This document shows, in pieces, positions 23,904-34,887 of a stretch of 64,000 bases of DNA. Position 1 is the stretch's first letter, and every line of letters starts with the position of its first letter. The translations under genes were made by a program, and so were the position numbers. The stretch covers positions 2,232,001-2,296,000 of the forward strand of contig JAGTXZ010000008.1 in the NCBI GenBank assembly GCA_018398575.1, written 5' to 3'. Below the pieces are notes generated by a model, which saw only the letters and a list, made by a program, of their open reading frames with translations, did no database searches and was not told the DNA's origin. The DNA is from Ampelomyces quisqualis (Eukaryota; Ascomycota; Dothideomycetes; Pleosporales; Phaeosphaeriaceae).

Positions 23904-25481
23904 ATGGCCTCGAGCGTCGAGCAGTCGCCATTCTTCCAGAACAGGAGAACAAAGGGCGCTCTCGTGGTCTCAGGTACGGCTTGGCCTGGCTTGGCTTGCG
24001 CTGGACTCGCCCCACCAGAGCTCCGCTGACTCTGGGCAGATGCGCCCAAGTTCGATCTCGAGTCATACATCAGCAATTACACAGGTAGGAAGTCGCCCAC
24101 AGGCATCGTCGTCACGCGTTGACGGCTCCCCGAGGCTTTACACGCCAAGACCGCCTCCACCACATCGGCACCCTCTCGCCCTACTTGGCCGTAGACGCCT
24201 GCCGCCTCGCGATTGCGGCGGCCAAGAAGGGCAAGCATGTCGAGGCATACACCACACTCGTCGAGCAGCTCGCCGAGATGGCGCCACAAGACCCTGCGGC
24301 ATTGCTCGACGCTGCCTGGGTCGAGAAGAAGACACGGGAGATACAGCAGGAGCAAGACCGGCTGGAGCACGAGCTCAAGTCGTACAAGAACAACTTGATC
24401 AAAGAGAGCATACGGGCATGTGGCCCCCACGGGCAGCAGGCGACGGCACGCTGACAGCATGCAGATGGGCAACGAAGACCTCGGCCACTTCTACTTCGAC
24501 ACGGGCGACTACAGCAGCGCACACAAGGCCTACATGAAAATGCGCGAACACTGCACCTCCAACAAGCACCTCGCCGACATGACCCTCCGCCTCGTCTACG
24601 TAAGCATCGCGCAGAAGTCGTGGCTGGGCGTCCAGACCAACATTGCCAAAGTCGAAGCAGCGCAGCTCAAGGGCGACGATAAGACGAAGCTCGAACCGAT
24701 CGTGTCTGTCTGCAGCGGCCTCTCGCACATGTCCATTGGCAACTTCCGCGAAGCTGCGAACCACTTCCTCCGCACCTCACCCACATACCTTAGTCTCGAG
24801 CCCGCAGCCAACATTTCATGGCAAAAGGACGTCATCTCGCCCAACGACGTAGCCGTCTACGGTGGACTCTGCGCCCTCGCCTCCATGGACCGCAGCGACC
24901 TGCAAGACCGCGTCCTCGCCAACAGCGAATTCCGCAACTTCCTCGAACTCGAGCCGCACATCCGCCGCGCCATCAATCTCTTCTGCAACTCCAAATACAG
25001 CGCCTGTCTCGAGGTCCTCCAAGGCTATCGCAACGACTACCTGCTCGACGTGTACCTGTCCAAAGTCGTCCACACCATCTACTCACGCATCCGCACCAAG
25101 AGCATAGTTCAGTACTTCCTCCCCTTCAGCTGCGTCACCCTCGATGAAATGAGCGCCAAGTTTCCCAGCGCCGCATCCGCCATCGAAAACGAGCTCGAAG
25201 GCATGATTAACGCCGGCACGCTCAATGCGCGCATCGACCTCGTCGACCGCCTCCTCATTTCCCCGCCGACCAATCCTCGCCTCAAAGTCCACGCCGACGC
25301 GCTCGCCATGGCGGAACAGTACGACCATACGCTGAGGCTGAGGCTCGCGAGACTGAACATGCTCGCTGCAGCCATGGAGGTAAAGCAGGACAAGGGCCAG
25401 GGCGACAAGATGGGTGGGGGCATGGGTGACGGGCTGGGCGCGAGTTTGAGGGGCATGGGTGCGAAAATGGGCTTCTCGTAG
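23904..25481 (+). CDS. csn1: COP9 signalosome subunit 1 (CSN1/GPS1 type)
   Basis: My model has four exons: 23904-23973, 24040-24084, 24135-24415 and 24465-25481, giving 470 residues. The spliced N-terminus reads on through FDLESYISNYTG into FTRQDRLHHIGTL, typical of CSN1. The middle has a TPR-like helical repeat region (MGNEDLGHFYFDTGDYSSAHK) and the C-terminal half is the PCI region (FRNFLELEPHIRRAINLF, then SIVQYFLPFSCVTLDEMS). CSN1 is a core scaffold subunit of the complex that removes Nedd8 from cullins and in fungi influences development. Intron 3 (24416-24464, 49 nt) starts GCATGT, not GT, has a CGCTGAC branch site and ends CAG. No GT donor gives a continuous protein there. The C-terminal tail is Gly/Met-rich. 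Confidence 0.9.
24416..24464 (+). other. GC-AG intron of CSN1
   Basis: The 49-nt intron has donor GCATGT, which matches the fungal GTATGT consensus except for T-to-C at position 2. The branch motif is CTGAC and the acceptor CAG. Reading through it hits TGA. Removing it joins KESIR to MGNEDLG, as expected for the family. Confidence 0.75.
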
Positions 25482-25836
25482 GATGGGAAGGGCTTCGGCA
25501 AGAGAGGGTTCAGATGATGAATGGGCATTTGATAGGCGTCTCAACCTGATGGAGCAAGGCGCATGGCGTACGAACAGGGCGGATACCAGAGACTCGTCAA
25601 GGCATGCATAGCTATAAAGCATGCTAGTTCAGCGTGGTTAATCGCATCAAGAGTACGCCTGATATGTCCAATACAGCAATGGTTATTTATGAAGAGACTT
25701 TGTTGAAGTAAAATAGGGTATCAAAGTATATGATTACCACCCATCTAGTCCGAATCCTAGAATACTCCCAACCGCTCGCAAAGTCATAGATGCGGACTGA
25801 GTAGAATATTCCTTCCATTCCTCGCCCACATGATAG
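25482..25836. other. Convergent 3' intergenic region
   Basis: It lies between the CSN1 stop and the stop of the minus-strand Zn2Cys6 gene. There is no gene, only presumed 3' UTRs. Confidence 0.5.
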
Positions 25837-28179
25837 TTATCTAAACACTCCCCCTCTGCCCCCCGTATTCCACTCATCCTGCTGCTGTCCTCCTGCTTGA
25901 TGCTGCTGTCCTGCTGCTTGATGCTGCTGTCCTCCCCCTCCCCTCTGCTGGCCTCCCGCAGCCCCACCACCGGGATTCCCATAGGCATAATACGCCGCAG
26001 CCGCCGTCCCAGGATCTCCCCACGCAAATCCTCGGTTCTCATAGACACCTACACCTACACCCACACCCACTCCTCCATCTGTGACGCCCTGCCCCTGTGG
26101 TTGAGGGAGGATTTGACTTGCCGTACTCGGACTCTGACCTGTCTTTTGCGGCTGCTGCTGTGGTTGTTGTTGCCCCTGTCCGACAACACGCGCATACGGA
26201 TTATGATTAGTGTGAGTGTTTCCAAAGTAATTATGTTGTTGGGCAGCGGCGGCGGATTGCAAGTGTTGGGGGTGTTGGCCTGTTTGGAGCTGTTGGGCTG
26301 TAACTTGGAGTTGTGTGGTGGATTGCCTGGATTGGGTGGGTTGGACGAGGGAAGGTTGAGCGTTTACGACGCGCTGCTGCTGTTGTTGCTGCTGTTGGTG
26401 GGTGGATGGGTCGTCGAGTTTGTAGGTCATCTGTTGCGGGGAGTGGATTGAACGGGAGCGGTTGAGTTGTTGGAGTTGTTGGCGGTGTTGTTGGGGAGTT
26501 GTTTGGCGGGGGATGTGTTGTTGTTGCTGCTGCTGCGGTAGTGCTTGTGCTTGGGCTTGGGCTTGTGCTTGGACTTGGACTTGTGCTTGGACTTGTGCTT
26601 GGGTCTGTGTGTTGTGGCGTCGGAGGTGGGTTTGTGGTCGAGGCGGTGGCTGTGGTTGCGACTGAGGGTGAGGTGCCGGCTGTGGCGTTTGGATGGGGGT
26701 GGTAGAAGTACGCTTTTCTTGCTCCAGCTCTTGGATTCTCGCCTTTGCTTCTTCCAGCTCCCTCTTCATCTTCTCGTACTCGGTGAGCTCTCTGCTTGGT
26801 GGGGCTTGGTGGGCTTGGTGGGATTGGTGGGCTTGGTGGGATTGGTGGGGTTGGTGGGGTTGGTGGGGTTGAACTTGGTGGGGTTGGTGGGGTTGGTAGG
26901 GTTGGTAGGGTTGGTAGGGTTGGTCACCCAGCGGTTCCGAGTAGAAACACTGGCGTTTCTTGTCGGCACAAGTATTGCAGACCGGTCTGCTGCCATCGCA
27001 CTGTACCAAGTTAGTCTCTGTTCCAAAAGGGACTCTCGTATTTCTACATTCAGACACCACTAGAAACGTGTATACAGCCGGGGGGAGGGGGGATGTAGGT
27101 ACCTTTGTCTTCTTCGCCTTGCAAATGTCGCAGCTATTCCGCGGTCTTCGTCGGGGGGGTGCCGGTGCATGCTGCAGAGGGAAGGAGGAAGGTATGGTGG
27201 ATTGCTGCGGATGCGGCGGCGGAGGGTCGGGCGGGCCTGGTTCTGGCGGACTCGGGTCTGTCTGGATGAGTTCCAGCAGCGACCGGAGACTCTGGGCCCT
27301 CAAATCGCTCTCGAGAGATGTATTCGCCGGCCTGGGCGGCTGGGGTCTTGCCATGCTCTTCTTCTTCCTCTTCTTCTTCTTCTCCTTCTCCTTCTCCTTC
27401 TCCTTCTCCTTCTCCGTCTCCGTCTCCTCCCCCGGCCCTGCCCCGTCGGGCTCTTCGCTGCGCCCGGCCGTGTGGGACGGCGGTGCTGGCTGCGCGACGG
27501 CGCCGGGGTCGCTGGCGGGCAGGCACTTGCGGCGCTTCGCGTCTCGGCGGGGCGGCGGGGCGCGCTCCTCGTACGTCTGGTGCAGCGGCACGTGCTTGTA
27601 GAAGACGTCGAGGGTCTGCTTGGTGGCGGAGAACTTGACGGCGAGCACGCCCTTGCAGTCGTAGACGGGCTTGGTGGCGCGCTTGCCCAGCTTCGCGCCC
27701 TTGCCGTTGGCGGCGCGGTCCTTGTTGAGCAGCGAGTCGTTGCAGTAGTAGGAGAAGCGGAAGCTGTCGTCCTCGCGGCTGTTCCAGCAGTTGTGGAAGC
27801 TGTAGCGGAAGCCGTCGACGCGCTGGATGGCGTCGACGCAGCACTTGGCAACGGCGCGCTGGCGGCCCATCTTCTCCTTGGGGTCCGGCGTCGGCTGCAG
27901 GGCCTCGAGGATGCTCAGGCGCGGTGGGTGCGGCGGCGGCACGGCGAACGTGGTGCCTATCCAGAACGACAGCTGCGCCTCGGTGTGCTCGGGCTGCGCG
28001 GGCCCGTCGTCGAGGTACTGGCGCAGCGACGTCTCAAACTCGTCCAGCGACGACGACTCCGCCAGACACACCGTCTTGGCCAGCGCGTCGCGCGGCTGGC
28101 GGCCACGGGCGAGCGCCACGGGCGGCGGCGGCCAGAGGGCGCCCGCGCCGCTTGCGGGGTGGGCATGGCCGTCGTCCAT
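25837..28179 (-). CDS. Zn2Cys6 transcription factor with a second N-terminal conserved domain
   Basis: Exons are 27103-28179 and 25837-27000 on the minus strand. The 102-nt intron (27001-27102; donor GTACCT, branch ACTAAC, acceptor CAG) is in frame and stop-free. Removing it gives 746 residues and restores a canonical C-x2-C-x6-C-x6-C-x2-C-x6-C cluster at Cys350, 353, 360, 367, 370 and 377, so the intron is well supported. Residues ~123-215 form another conserved-looking block ([43 protein letters not shown]) with Cys146, Cys175, His196 and His200 in a possible zinc-binding pattern. I suspect a WRKY-GCM1/FLYWCH-like fold, but weakly. A Glu/Lys run follows. After the cluster come QPYQPHQ repeats, a short coiled coil and poly-Gln. 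It is a probable nuclear DNA-binding regulator with unknown targets. Confidence 0.85.
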   Translation of the reverse strand: MDDGHAHPASGAGALWPPPPVALARGRQPRDALAKTVCLAESSSLDEFETSLRQYLDDGPAQPEHTEAQLSFWIGTTFAVPPPHPPRLSILEALQPTPDPKEKMGRQRAVAKCCVDAIQRVDGFRYSFHNCWNSREDDSFRFSYYCNDSLLNKDRAANGKGAKLGKRATKPVYDCKGVLAVKFSATKQTLDVFYKHVPLHQTYEERAPPPRRDAKRRKCLPASDPGAVAQPAPPSHTAGRSEEPDGAGPGEETETEKEKEKEKEKEKKKKRKKKSMARPQPPRPANTSLESDLRAQSLRSLLELIQTDPSPPEPGPPDPPPPHPQQSTIPSSFPLQHAPAPPRRRPRNSCDICKAKKTKVPTSPLPPAVYTFLVVSECRNTRVPFGTETNLVQCDGSRPVCNTCADKKRQCFYSEPLGDQPYQPYQPYQPHQPHQVQPHQPHQPHQSHQAHQSHQAHQAPPSRELTEYEKMKRELEEAKARIQELEQEKRTSTTPIQTPQPAPHPQSQPQPPPRPQTHLRRHNTQTQAQVQAQVQVQAQAQAQAQALPQQQQQQHIPRQTTPQQHRQQLQQLNRSRSIHSPQQMTYKLDDPSTHQQQQQQQQRVVNAQPSLVQPTQSRQSTTQLQVTAQQLQTGQHPQHLQSAAAAQQHNYFGNTHTNHNPYARVVGQGQQQPQQQPQKTGQSPSTASQILPQPQGQGVTDGGVGVGVGVGVYENRGFAWGDPGTAAAAYYAYGNPGGGAAGGQQRGGGGQQHQAAGQQHQAGGQQQDEWNTGGRGGVFR
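26800..26925 (-). repeat. Coding tandem repeat giving QPYQPHQ units
   Basis: Degenerate 9-bp units (GGTTGGTGG or GGTTGGTAG on the plus strand) encode Gln-Pro-Tyr/His repeats just after the zinc cluster. This segment is likely to vary in length between strains. Confidence 0.7.
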
Positions 28180-28337
28180 GGCCTGCGAGGGGGAGCCCGG
28201 GTAGAGAGATTTGGCAGGCGGCAGGTCGACCGCGTACGGAATGTCTACGGAGGACCGAGTACTAAGTATTGAAAGCGCCTGGCCTGTGCGTGCTCCTCCA
28301 TCACATCAGTCTTCGCAAAACACTTCAAACCCTTCAC

Positions 28338-28399
28338 AACTTCAAACACTTCAAACACTTCAAACACTTCAAACACTTCAAACACTTCAAACACTTCAC
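28338..28399. repeat. 9-bp tandem repeat TTCAAACAC upstream of the Zn2Cys6 gene
   Basis: About seven near-perfect TTCAAACAC units lie some 160-220 bp upstream of the start at 28179, in its promoter or leader. They also fall just after the stop of the next minus-strand gene. Confidence 0.85.
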
Positions 28400-28509
28400 G
28401 CCAGCACCGTCAGACATGCCATTTAACGGTACACGCCCGTCCTACACTGATTCCGAATCCCGAGCAAGAAAAGTGGGATCCATAGCGGCCCAAACAAACC
28501 CCTTCCTGC

Positions 28510-30578
28510 TCATGCCCACTCCCCCCCGCCACCATCCACTCCCCACTCGCCGCGCTCGTCAGCCGTCGCGCCGTGGACGCCATCGGCCCGCTTGAGCGTC
28601 TGCACGTCCAGGTCCGTCACGTACGCCTTGCCGTCTGCCAGTTTCATCCGCACTTCGAACTCGGCGTCGAGCATCATGTCGTCTTTCCAGAGTCGCCGCC
28701 CGCCATCGTATACACACAGCACGCGCTTCTTCATCTTCATCCTGTCCGTCCAACATCCCCATGAGACCGGGTAGTTCTTGCGCTTCTTGCGGCCCGTCGT
28801 CGACAGCGCCACGCCGCCTTTGGAGAATGTGAGCCCGGCCCGCCGACCCTGCTTTTTGCTGACTTTGTTGGCGGTTGTCGACGACACACCACCGCTTAAT
28901 TGTCATGCTTGCTTGCTGTTCTTCACCGCACCCTTGCGAGACCGGGTCCGCCGCGAACCATACGTCTCGTCCTTGTCTGCCTCTTCCTCCTTGTCCTCCT
29001 CCTCGTCATCCTCCTCGTCATCCTCCTCGTCATCCTCCTCGTCCGCCTCGTACTTGGGAATCGTGTACTCGATGCTCTTGGACAGACCGTTGCGGTCGAG
29101 TGTCTCGCTGACTTCTTGGTCTTCTGCGACCGAAGTGAGGAGGCGCTGGTTGATGGCTTCGCTGGGGTCGGCTTGCTGGACGACGCGCAACACACAGTCG
29201 TCGAGATGCTCGTAGAATTCTTGTGCGTTGGCAAACGTTACAGAGCAAGTCGAGCAGGTTCCGGGGACGGTCCCTTGGCCACTATATGCCTTGCGACCGC
29301 CGGCGCTCTTCTTGCGGCTGTTGGGAGGATTCTGCTCCACACCGTGAACCGATGTCAGGTGGCGTTTGAACACATCAGCGCGGTTGAAGCTCTTCTCCGC
29401 CGCAGAGCCGCTTCCTGGACAGAAGCCGCACACCATGGTGCCCTTGTAGTGCGTCAGAGTATGCCTGTTCTTGTCGTACTTTCGTGCGAAGCCCTTGTGA
29501 TTGTACTCGCACGTCGCAATCGGGCACTTCTCCGGCCTCTCGTTCCTGTGAGTGAGCAAATGTGCCTTCAAGTCCTTGAAGACACGGCCGCATTCAGGGA
29601 GTGGGCACATGCCCTTCTCCCTTGTCCCATCATCCAACTCGTAGCTAGTGCCACTCTTGCGGCTAGAATCAGAATGTTGTGAGTGCAGTGATGTGACTGA
29701 GCCTCGTCGCTGGCCACCAGAGTGTGGGTACGGGTGATACTGTTGAGTGCGAAGGTACGGGCTCCCACTTCCCTGCTTCATCCGTGCTGTACCAGGGCGC
29801 TGGCTTAGCGATGAAATGTGAGACAGTGCTGGGGAGGGCGGTTGCTCAATCATTCGGAAGAAGGAACATGGCATTGTCGGCATCTCATGGAAGGGGCTTT
29901 GGGGGGCGTAGGCGAATGGCTGGATCAGGTTGGGATCTGTTGCATTGATTAGCTTCTGATGTTGCCAAATTGAGCTTATGATACCGAGAAACGAACAAGC
30001 TAGGGCAGAAGTTTGACACGGAAATGGAGGAGAAGAAGAAGAAGAAGAAGAAGAAGAAGAACAAGTGACTGAATCAGAGCCTTGGAGAATCTTGTGGGAG
30101 ATGCAAAAGAGGAAGAAGCTGATGACCTACCCACAAAGGACTTCTCGGCTGCCATCATGTCCGAGTACTCGAAGCCAGATGTGAGCCCAAGACCCATGGG
30201 ATTCCAAGACTCGTTGAAATGTGTTGGTGAGCCGATTGCTGAGGATGATACTGAAGCACCAGACTCTGATGATGCTGAAAGGTGAGGCGGCTGCTCGTGG
30301 AACGAGTGCGATGTCGAGTGAGGAGAGGCTGCTGGAGTGTGGAAGTGCACTCCCTGTGCTATCGCATCGTAGTGGTAGTGCAGATCATGAGGTCTTTGAG
30401 AGTGTGCGAGAGGCGCCATGGGGTCATACGGGGCACGGAAAGTCTGCTCCATGCCGTATGTCGAGGCTGGCATGAAAGGCGGGTGTGTGAGGGGGTGCTC
30501 CATCGCCTGCTCTCGGTTGTTTGTGTAGAGCTCAAAGTCGTGATGCATATTGGACTGGTAGGGTACGTAGTCGACCAT
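28510..30578 (-). CDS. C2H2-type zinc-finger protein, three exons
   Basis: Minus-strand exons are 30131-30578, 28932-29936 and 28510-28862, giving 601 residues. Intron 1 (29937-30130, donor GTAGGT, acceptor CAG) contains a long GAA run. Intron 2 (28863-28931, 69 nt) removes an in-frame TGA; its acceptor AAAG is weak, so that junction may be off by a few codons. Finger-like segments lie at about 260-279 (CPLPECGRVFKDLKAHLLTH), 287-312, 319-347 and 377-397. A long Asp/Glu run and basic patch follow. The last exon has a conserved-looking module (NYPVSWGCW, MKMKKRVLCVYDGGRRLW, YVTDLDVQT). The N-terminus is His/Ser/Pro-rich, like an activation region. It is probably a nuclear regulator; I cannot name it. 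Confidence 0.8.
30028..30062. repeat. GAA/TTC microsatellite in intron 1 of the C2H2 gene
   Basis: About ten GAA units read as TTC on the transcribed strand. Unspliced translation gives a spurious poly-Leu tract. Confidence 0.85.
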
Positions 30579-30778
30579 TGTGATCAAGTAAGCCGGAAAA
30601 GGATGGAGCGATGCTGATGCAGGAGAGTTGCGGAGCGGCAGCTCGCGTCTTAATCGCCGCGGTCAAGTCAGCGTAAGCAGCAGAGGTCGGCGAGGACACA
30701 ATGTCGTCGACTGTACTGTCGATCCTTTGCTGTATTGGAGAATGTGGATCTGGAGCACGCACCGGGCGCGACTTTGGG

Positions 30779-30784
30779 TTTATA
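30779..30784 (-). promoter_or_regulatory. TATA box of the C2H2 gene
   Basis: TATAAA on the minus strand lies about 200 bp upstream of the start at 30578. Confidence 0.4.
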
Positions 30785-33590
30785 CATAACATGGCCTCTG
30801 CAGTCTGGAGTCTGGAGTCTGGGAGTCGGTGAATCCGCCCCCTGTGCTGCAGGCATGGGCGCACTGGGCGAGCTGGCCTTGCCGAATCAGCCCAAGGCTG
30901 GAGGGTGTACCGTGTGGGAGTCGACGCCGGATCTGGAGAAAGGAAGCGGAAGGCATCGCAGCGGCGCAGCCCTGGCGTCCGCGCGCCTGTGATTGGCGCA
31001 CCGCCATGCGGGAGCTGTGGCTGGTGACGGCTGTGCCGCGCGGGATGCCGTCTGATTGGCCATGGGCAGCTTCCGGGCTTCTAATCTTAGCCGTCCAAGA
31101 CTCCACGGTCTTCCCACCATTGCCTGCAAGAGGGCTGGTAAGCGACTGCCACGGTCGTGCTATGGTCATGTCAAGAAGGGTTCAAATGCATTTCTCGATT
31201 GCCAAGCAGAGTCGGCCGCAGCCCGTCATGGTAGGTGGGTGGTAGCACGACCCGGTAGAATCTCCGACTTTCTCGTACGCTAGAACTAGGCTTCCCCAAC
31301 GTCAAGACTCAAGTCCGGTCAACCACGGTGACAAGGTTGCACACAAAGGCCATGCATGGCCAGTCTCATGGTTGCGCACCGCCACAGACCCGTATTTTGA
31401 CTATATTTAGTGCCATCGCTTGTTCCGTCCAAGCGAATCATGCTGTCTTCTTGCTGTGCTCTGCGAACCGCCAAAGTCAACTGCACCGCCACAGGTCGAT
31501 GGATGCAGTCTAGATCCGCGGACCATCGACCCCCCGCTGCCATGCTGGTGATATATCTCTGGAAAGGGGTGGTTTCGCGAAGATCCTTGCTGTCGCCGTC
31601 CACGTTCGAACCAACGCTGCCTTTCATCAGCCATCGACACTTATTCTTGCTCATATTTTGGACGCGTCTTCGTTCCAAAAGAAGAGGGCCGAACACCCAC
31701 CACACTCGTGTCAGACAAACGTCTTCTAGTTTCACAGTAGATTGATAGTCTCAGTCGAAAAGAGGGAAACCGAATCGTCCGCCAGCCACATTTGCGCCTT
31801 CAGTACCTTGTGCTTGGTCAACCATAGAACCGAGTACATACCGCCTTGTCCTTATCTTTTCGACCTCTACCAATTTCGCTTACCCTGGTCGGGTTGAGAA
31901 ATGCTCCCGAACAGTCGCTTACAGGCTTGATCGTACCAATATTCACTAGCTTGGGAGCCGTTTCTGGAAGGCTGCACAGAGTGAGGGGGTGCGACCACAC
32001 AAGCTGGGCCTGCAGTCGGGAACGCCCAAACTTCAAAGCCACATGGACGGGTTATCAGCAGAGGGACTGCTTGCTGTAAGGGTACCAGCATCTCGGGACT
32101 TTCTTTGTGTCGTATAGTATTACTCTCGAAAGATGCAAGCATCATTTGTGCCGTACCATGCCAGTGGCCACCAAAAGTAAGCTGATCGCCGGAACCCCTG
32201 TGCAATACACCCTCGTTGCGGTCGATAGTGCTGTATCCCGTACTCCTTGACACGCTGCAGCAATGCTGTGCAACACCCGAGAGCCATTCTTCGAATCCCC
32301 TTCATGGCACTTGCAGTATTACAAAGACAGTGTGAGTTTGATGCATTCCACTGCTAAGCTAAACCGTAACAAGCACAGGCAAAACACCATGTCATTAGTG
32401 CTCGACCACCGTTGGCCGGCCTCGCCGCGTGGTGTCAATTGTTCGCGTCGGACTCGCCTCTCCATATTTCACCCCGCAATGACCGGCTGTGTGGTTGATC
32501 CTTCCCGCACCAGGCCTTGCTGCGTTGGGACGTGGACAAGCTTGATGAGCCGCAAGAGGTTGTGATGAAGCTTGTCGCCGACTGAGCTTTTTTCTTTTAA
32601 CATGTGTTCTGTTGGTTTTGAGTCAAGACGGCAGGTAGTCTGATCTCCACGGGCAGAGCCTCACACCAAGCCACCCTGCAGGATGACCGCCAGAGGTCAA
32701 TCATGAGCGCTGACCCTGAAGGCTCGCTTTCAAAGCAAACCGTCGGCCTAGGTACTCCGTAAACTCACACAAAGATCTCTTGGCCATCTTCGTGGAGTTG
32801 TCCAAGCGGTAAGACCTTGTCGCTGAAAAAGCATCGAGACTTGGCTGAACCAAAAAACCTATTACAAGCGCTCTGGACCTCTCAAGCACAGGGTCGTCAA
32901 GGTTTGTGGGTAGACTACAACTTCCGGCAGCCGTGGTTGGATATCCTCGGTCTCCTCAATGCATGCCAAATCTCGACCGATTGACTATGCGCATCGAAAA
33001 GACTGTGCAGAGCCCAGGCACTGAGGGCAAGGCGCGGGACACTTCGTACCTACTCGGGCCTAGCAGCGACGTCGTCGTGATTGCAAGCAACAAGCCCGTG
33101 CGAAGCACGGGCCCATCAGGTCAATGGTAAACATACTGTCAGGTTTCATGAGAAGTGCAAAGTAAGCTCGGGCGGATCGCGCAACGTACGGAGCACACAG
33201 ACCAAAACAACGCTTATTTGTCTGTTTCTTGCGCACTTTTAACAATTTTCAAAGCTCCTTTGTCTAGCAGACGTGCCTATTTGACCCTAAAAACGTTTGC
33301 AGCGGCGTATTCATAAGAGCTCGCACCTTATTTGGGTGGGATGGGCCTGAGCTTATTTTGCACTTCTCGTGAAACCCGAGAGACATACTCCGTACTCCGT
33401 ACAAATTTGTATGATAGCGTGCACAGACCACGAAATTCAAGAAATTTGCGGCATCAGCATCTCTTTAAGAGAGTCTCTTGATAGGATTCTCAAGAGACAG
33501 AATTGTAGAGAATTATCTACTTACCTACGCTTGTAGGAGGGCTTAGGAGAATATTTTGGGGTTGTAGAGTTACTGTACTCCGTAGTTTCT

Positions 33591-33713
33591 TATCATTGGC
33601 CTGGGGATTATCATTAACCTGGGGATTACCATTGACCTGGGGATTATCGTTGACCTGGGGACTGTCATTGACCTGGGGACTGTCATTGACCTGGGGACTG
33701 TCATTGGCCTGGT
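33591..33713. repeat. 18-bp minisatellite, ~6.5 copies
   Basis: The unit is close to ATTGACCTGGGGACTGTC, with variants. The period is a multiple of three, so it produces an artefactual repeated peptide on both strands. Confidence 0.85.
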
Positions 33714-34572
33714 GGGCCCGTGCTTCGCAGAGTCGCCAATGGGCCCGAGGTTTTCGCCAAATGAGCGAGCTCAGGGAAAGCAAGAAAGCGGGAAGTCGCG
33801 TCGCGGTACACTCGTTGTTGCGCCGTGTTGCATACACAGTTCCTCCTGATCAGGGTAGAAGTGATAATAATATATGGCCATGTAGAGTTGTGGTTGAAGT
33901 AGAGTTGCTTGTGGAGGCGGAGGCGGACGGTGAGCCAGGAAATCGGGTGGTCCTTCTCTCAGCTCCTCAGGCAATCGCACGAAAAGGCAAGTCACGACCG
34001 ACGCCTCCTAGAATAGCCAGCAGCTTGTTGACTCTGTTGCAACGACATTATCTCGTACTTGTAGTAAACAAAAACCTAAGACCTTGTTACTATCGCCATG
34101 ATTTCCAGCTCTCACAATGCGCGGATCCGTGACGGCGTGCTTTGCTGTGCGCGGACAACAGCGGTAACGCCTATGAAAGGAACAGTATCTGACCAACATA
34201 AGCGTCCAACTTCATTTTCGAAGGTTAGGCTGCTTATCATAGCATGTAGCTAAATAACTAGGTAGCGTTACGCTCATTTTGACATCGATACCAGTTGTTG
34301 CTGCTAACATCGTAGTAGCATGAGGGTAGACTTCGATCAACGTCTGACAGTTCGTAAACGAGGATCTGCGTAGCTAGCAGACTCTACCTTAATTGTTCAA
34401 AGATGAGCAAAGCTAAATTTTTCGAATCAATTTCAGAGGGCTGCTGCCTTTCTGAATCTATCGTGACATTAACTTGTTTTAACAGTGATTGCAAGCTGTT
34501 GCCTACTGCTTTTAGCCTATTCAACGTTTCGTTTGGAGTTGCGATAATTAGCCAAAGTTTTGGTATCTATTC

Positions 34573-34887
34573 GGGCCCAACGGTTTCTCCGAAAAGTCAC
34601 AAATCCGCACGGGCTTGTTAATAAGCGTCTGAGTTGAATACAGCCAATCAGCTATGTAGCCCTTTTGTATCCACGTCCACCTTAGAGGATGCTACGGTAG
34701 GATCTTGATACAGTCTACGGCTTATGTAGGTAAGGGTGGATAGGTAGGTACCGTTAGCGTAGTACAGTATAACCCCTACTACCCGCTTCTACCGAGGCTA
34801 TTACTCAGGCCTAACGGCGGCTCCGTCTTACAAGCAACAAGCCTTCCGTATAATCCTTTGGGACTTTTCGGAGAAACCTTTGGGCCC
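34573..34887. mobile_element. 315-bp MITE-like element with GGGCCC termini
   Basis: The left end (GGGCCCAA, then GGTTTCTCCGAAAAGTC) is matched in inverted orientation at the right end (GACTTTTCGGAGAAACC, then TTTGGGCCC). Weaker inverted similarity extends inward past GGCTTGTT. It is too short to code. No clear target-site duplication is visible. Confidence 0.6.

Noticed and set aside
27169..28272. 367-codon plus-strand frame with long Leu runs
   Set aside because: Shadow of the GC-rich Zn2Cys6 gene on the minus strand; the Leu runs mirror Glu/Lys codons.
28900..29682. 260-codon plus-strand frame over the C2H2 gene
   Set aside because: Antisense shadow; zinc-finger motifs are on the minus strand.
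33596..34132. 178-codon plus-strand frame
   Set aside because: Its first half is the other minisatellite; the rest has no protein features.
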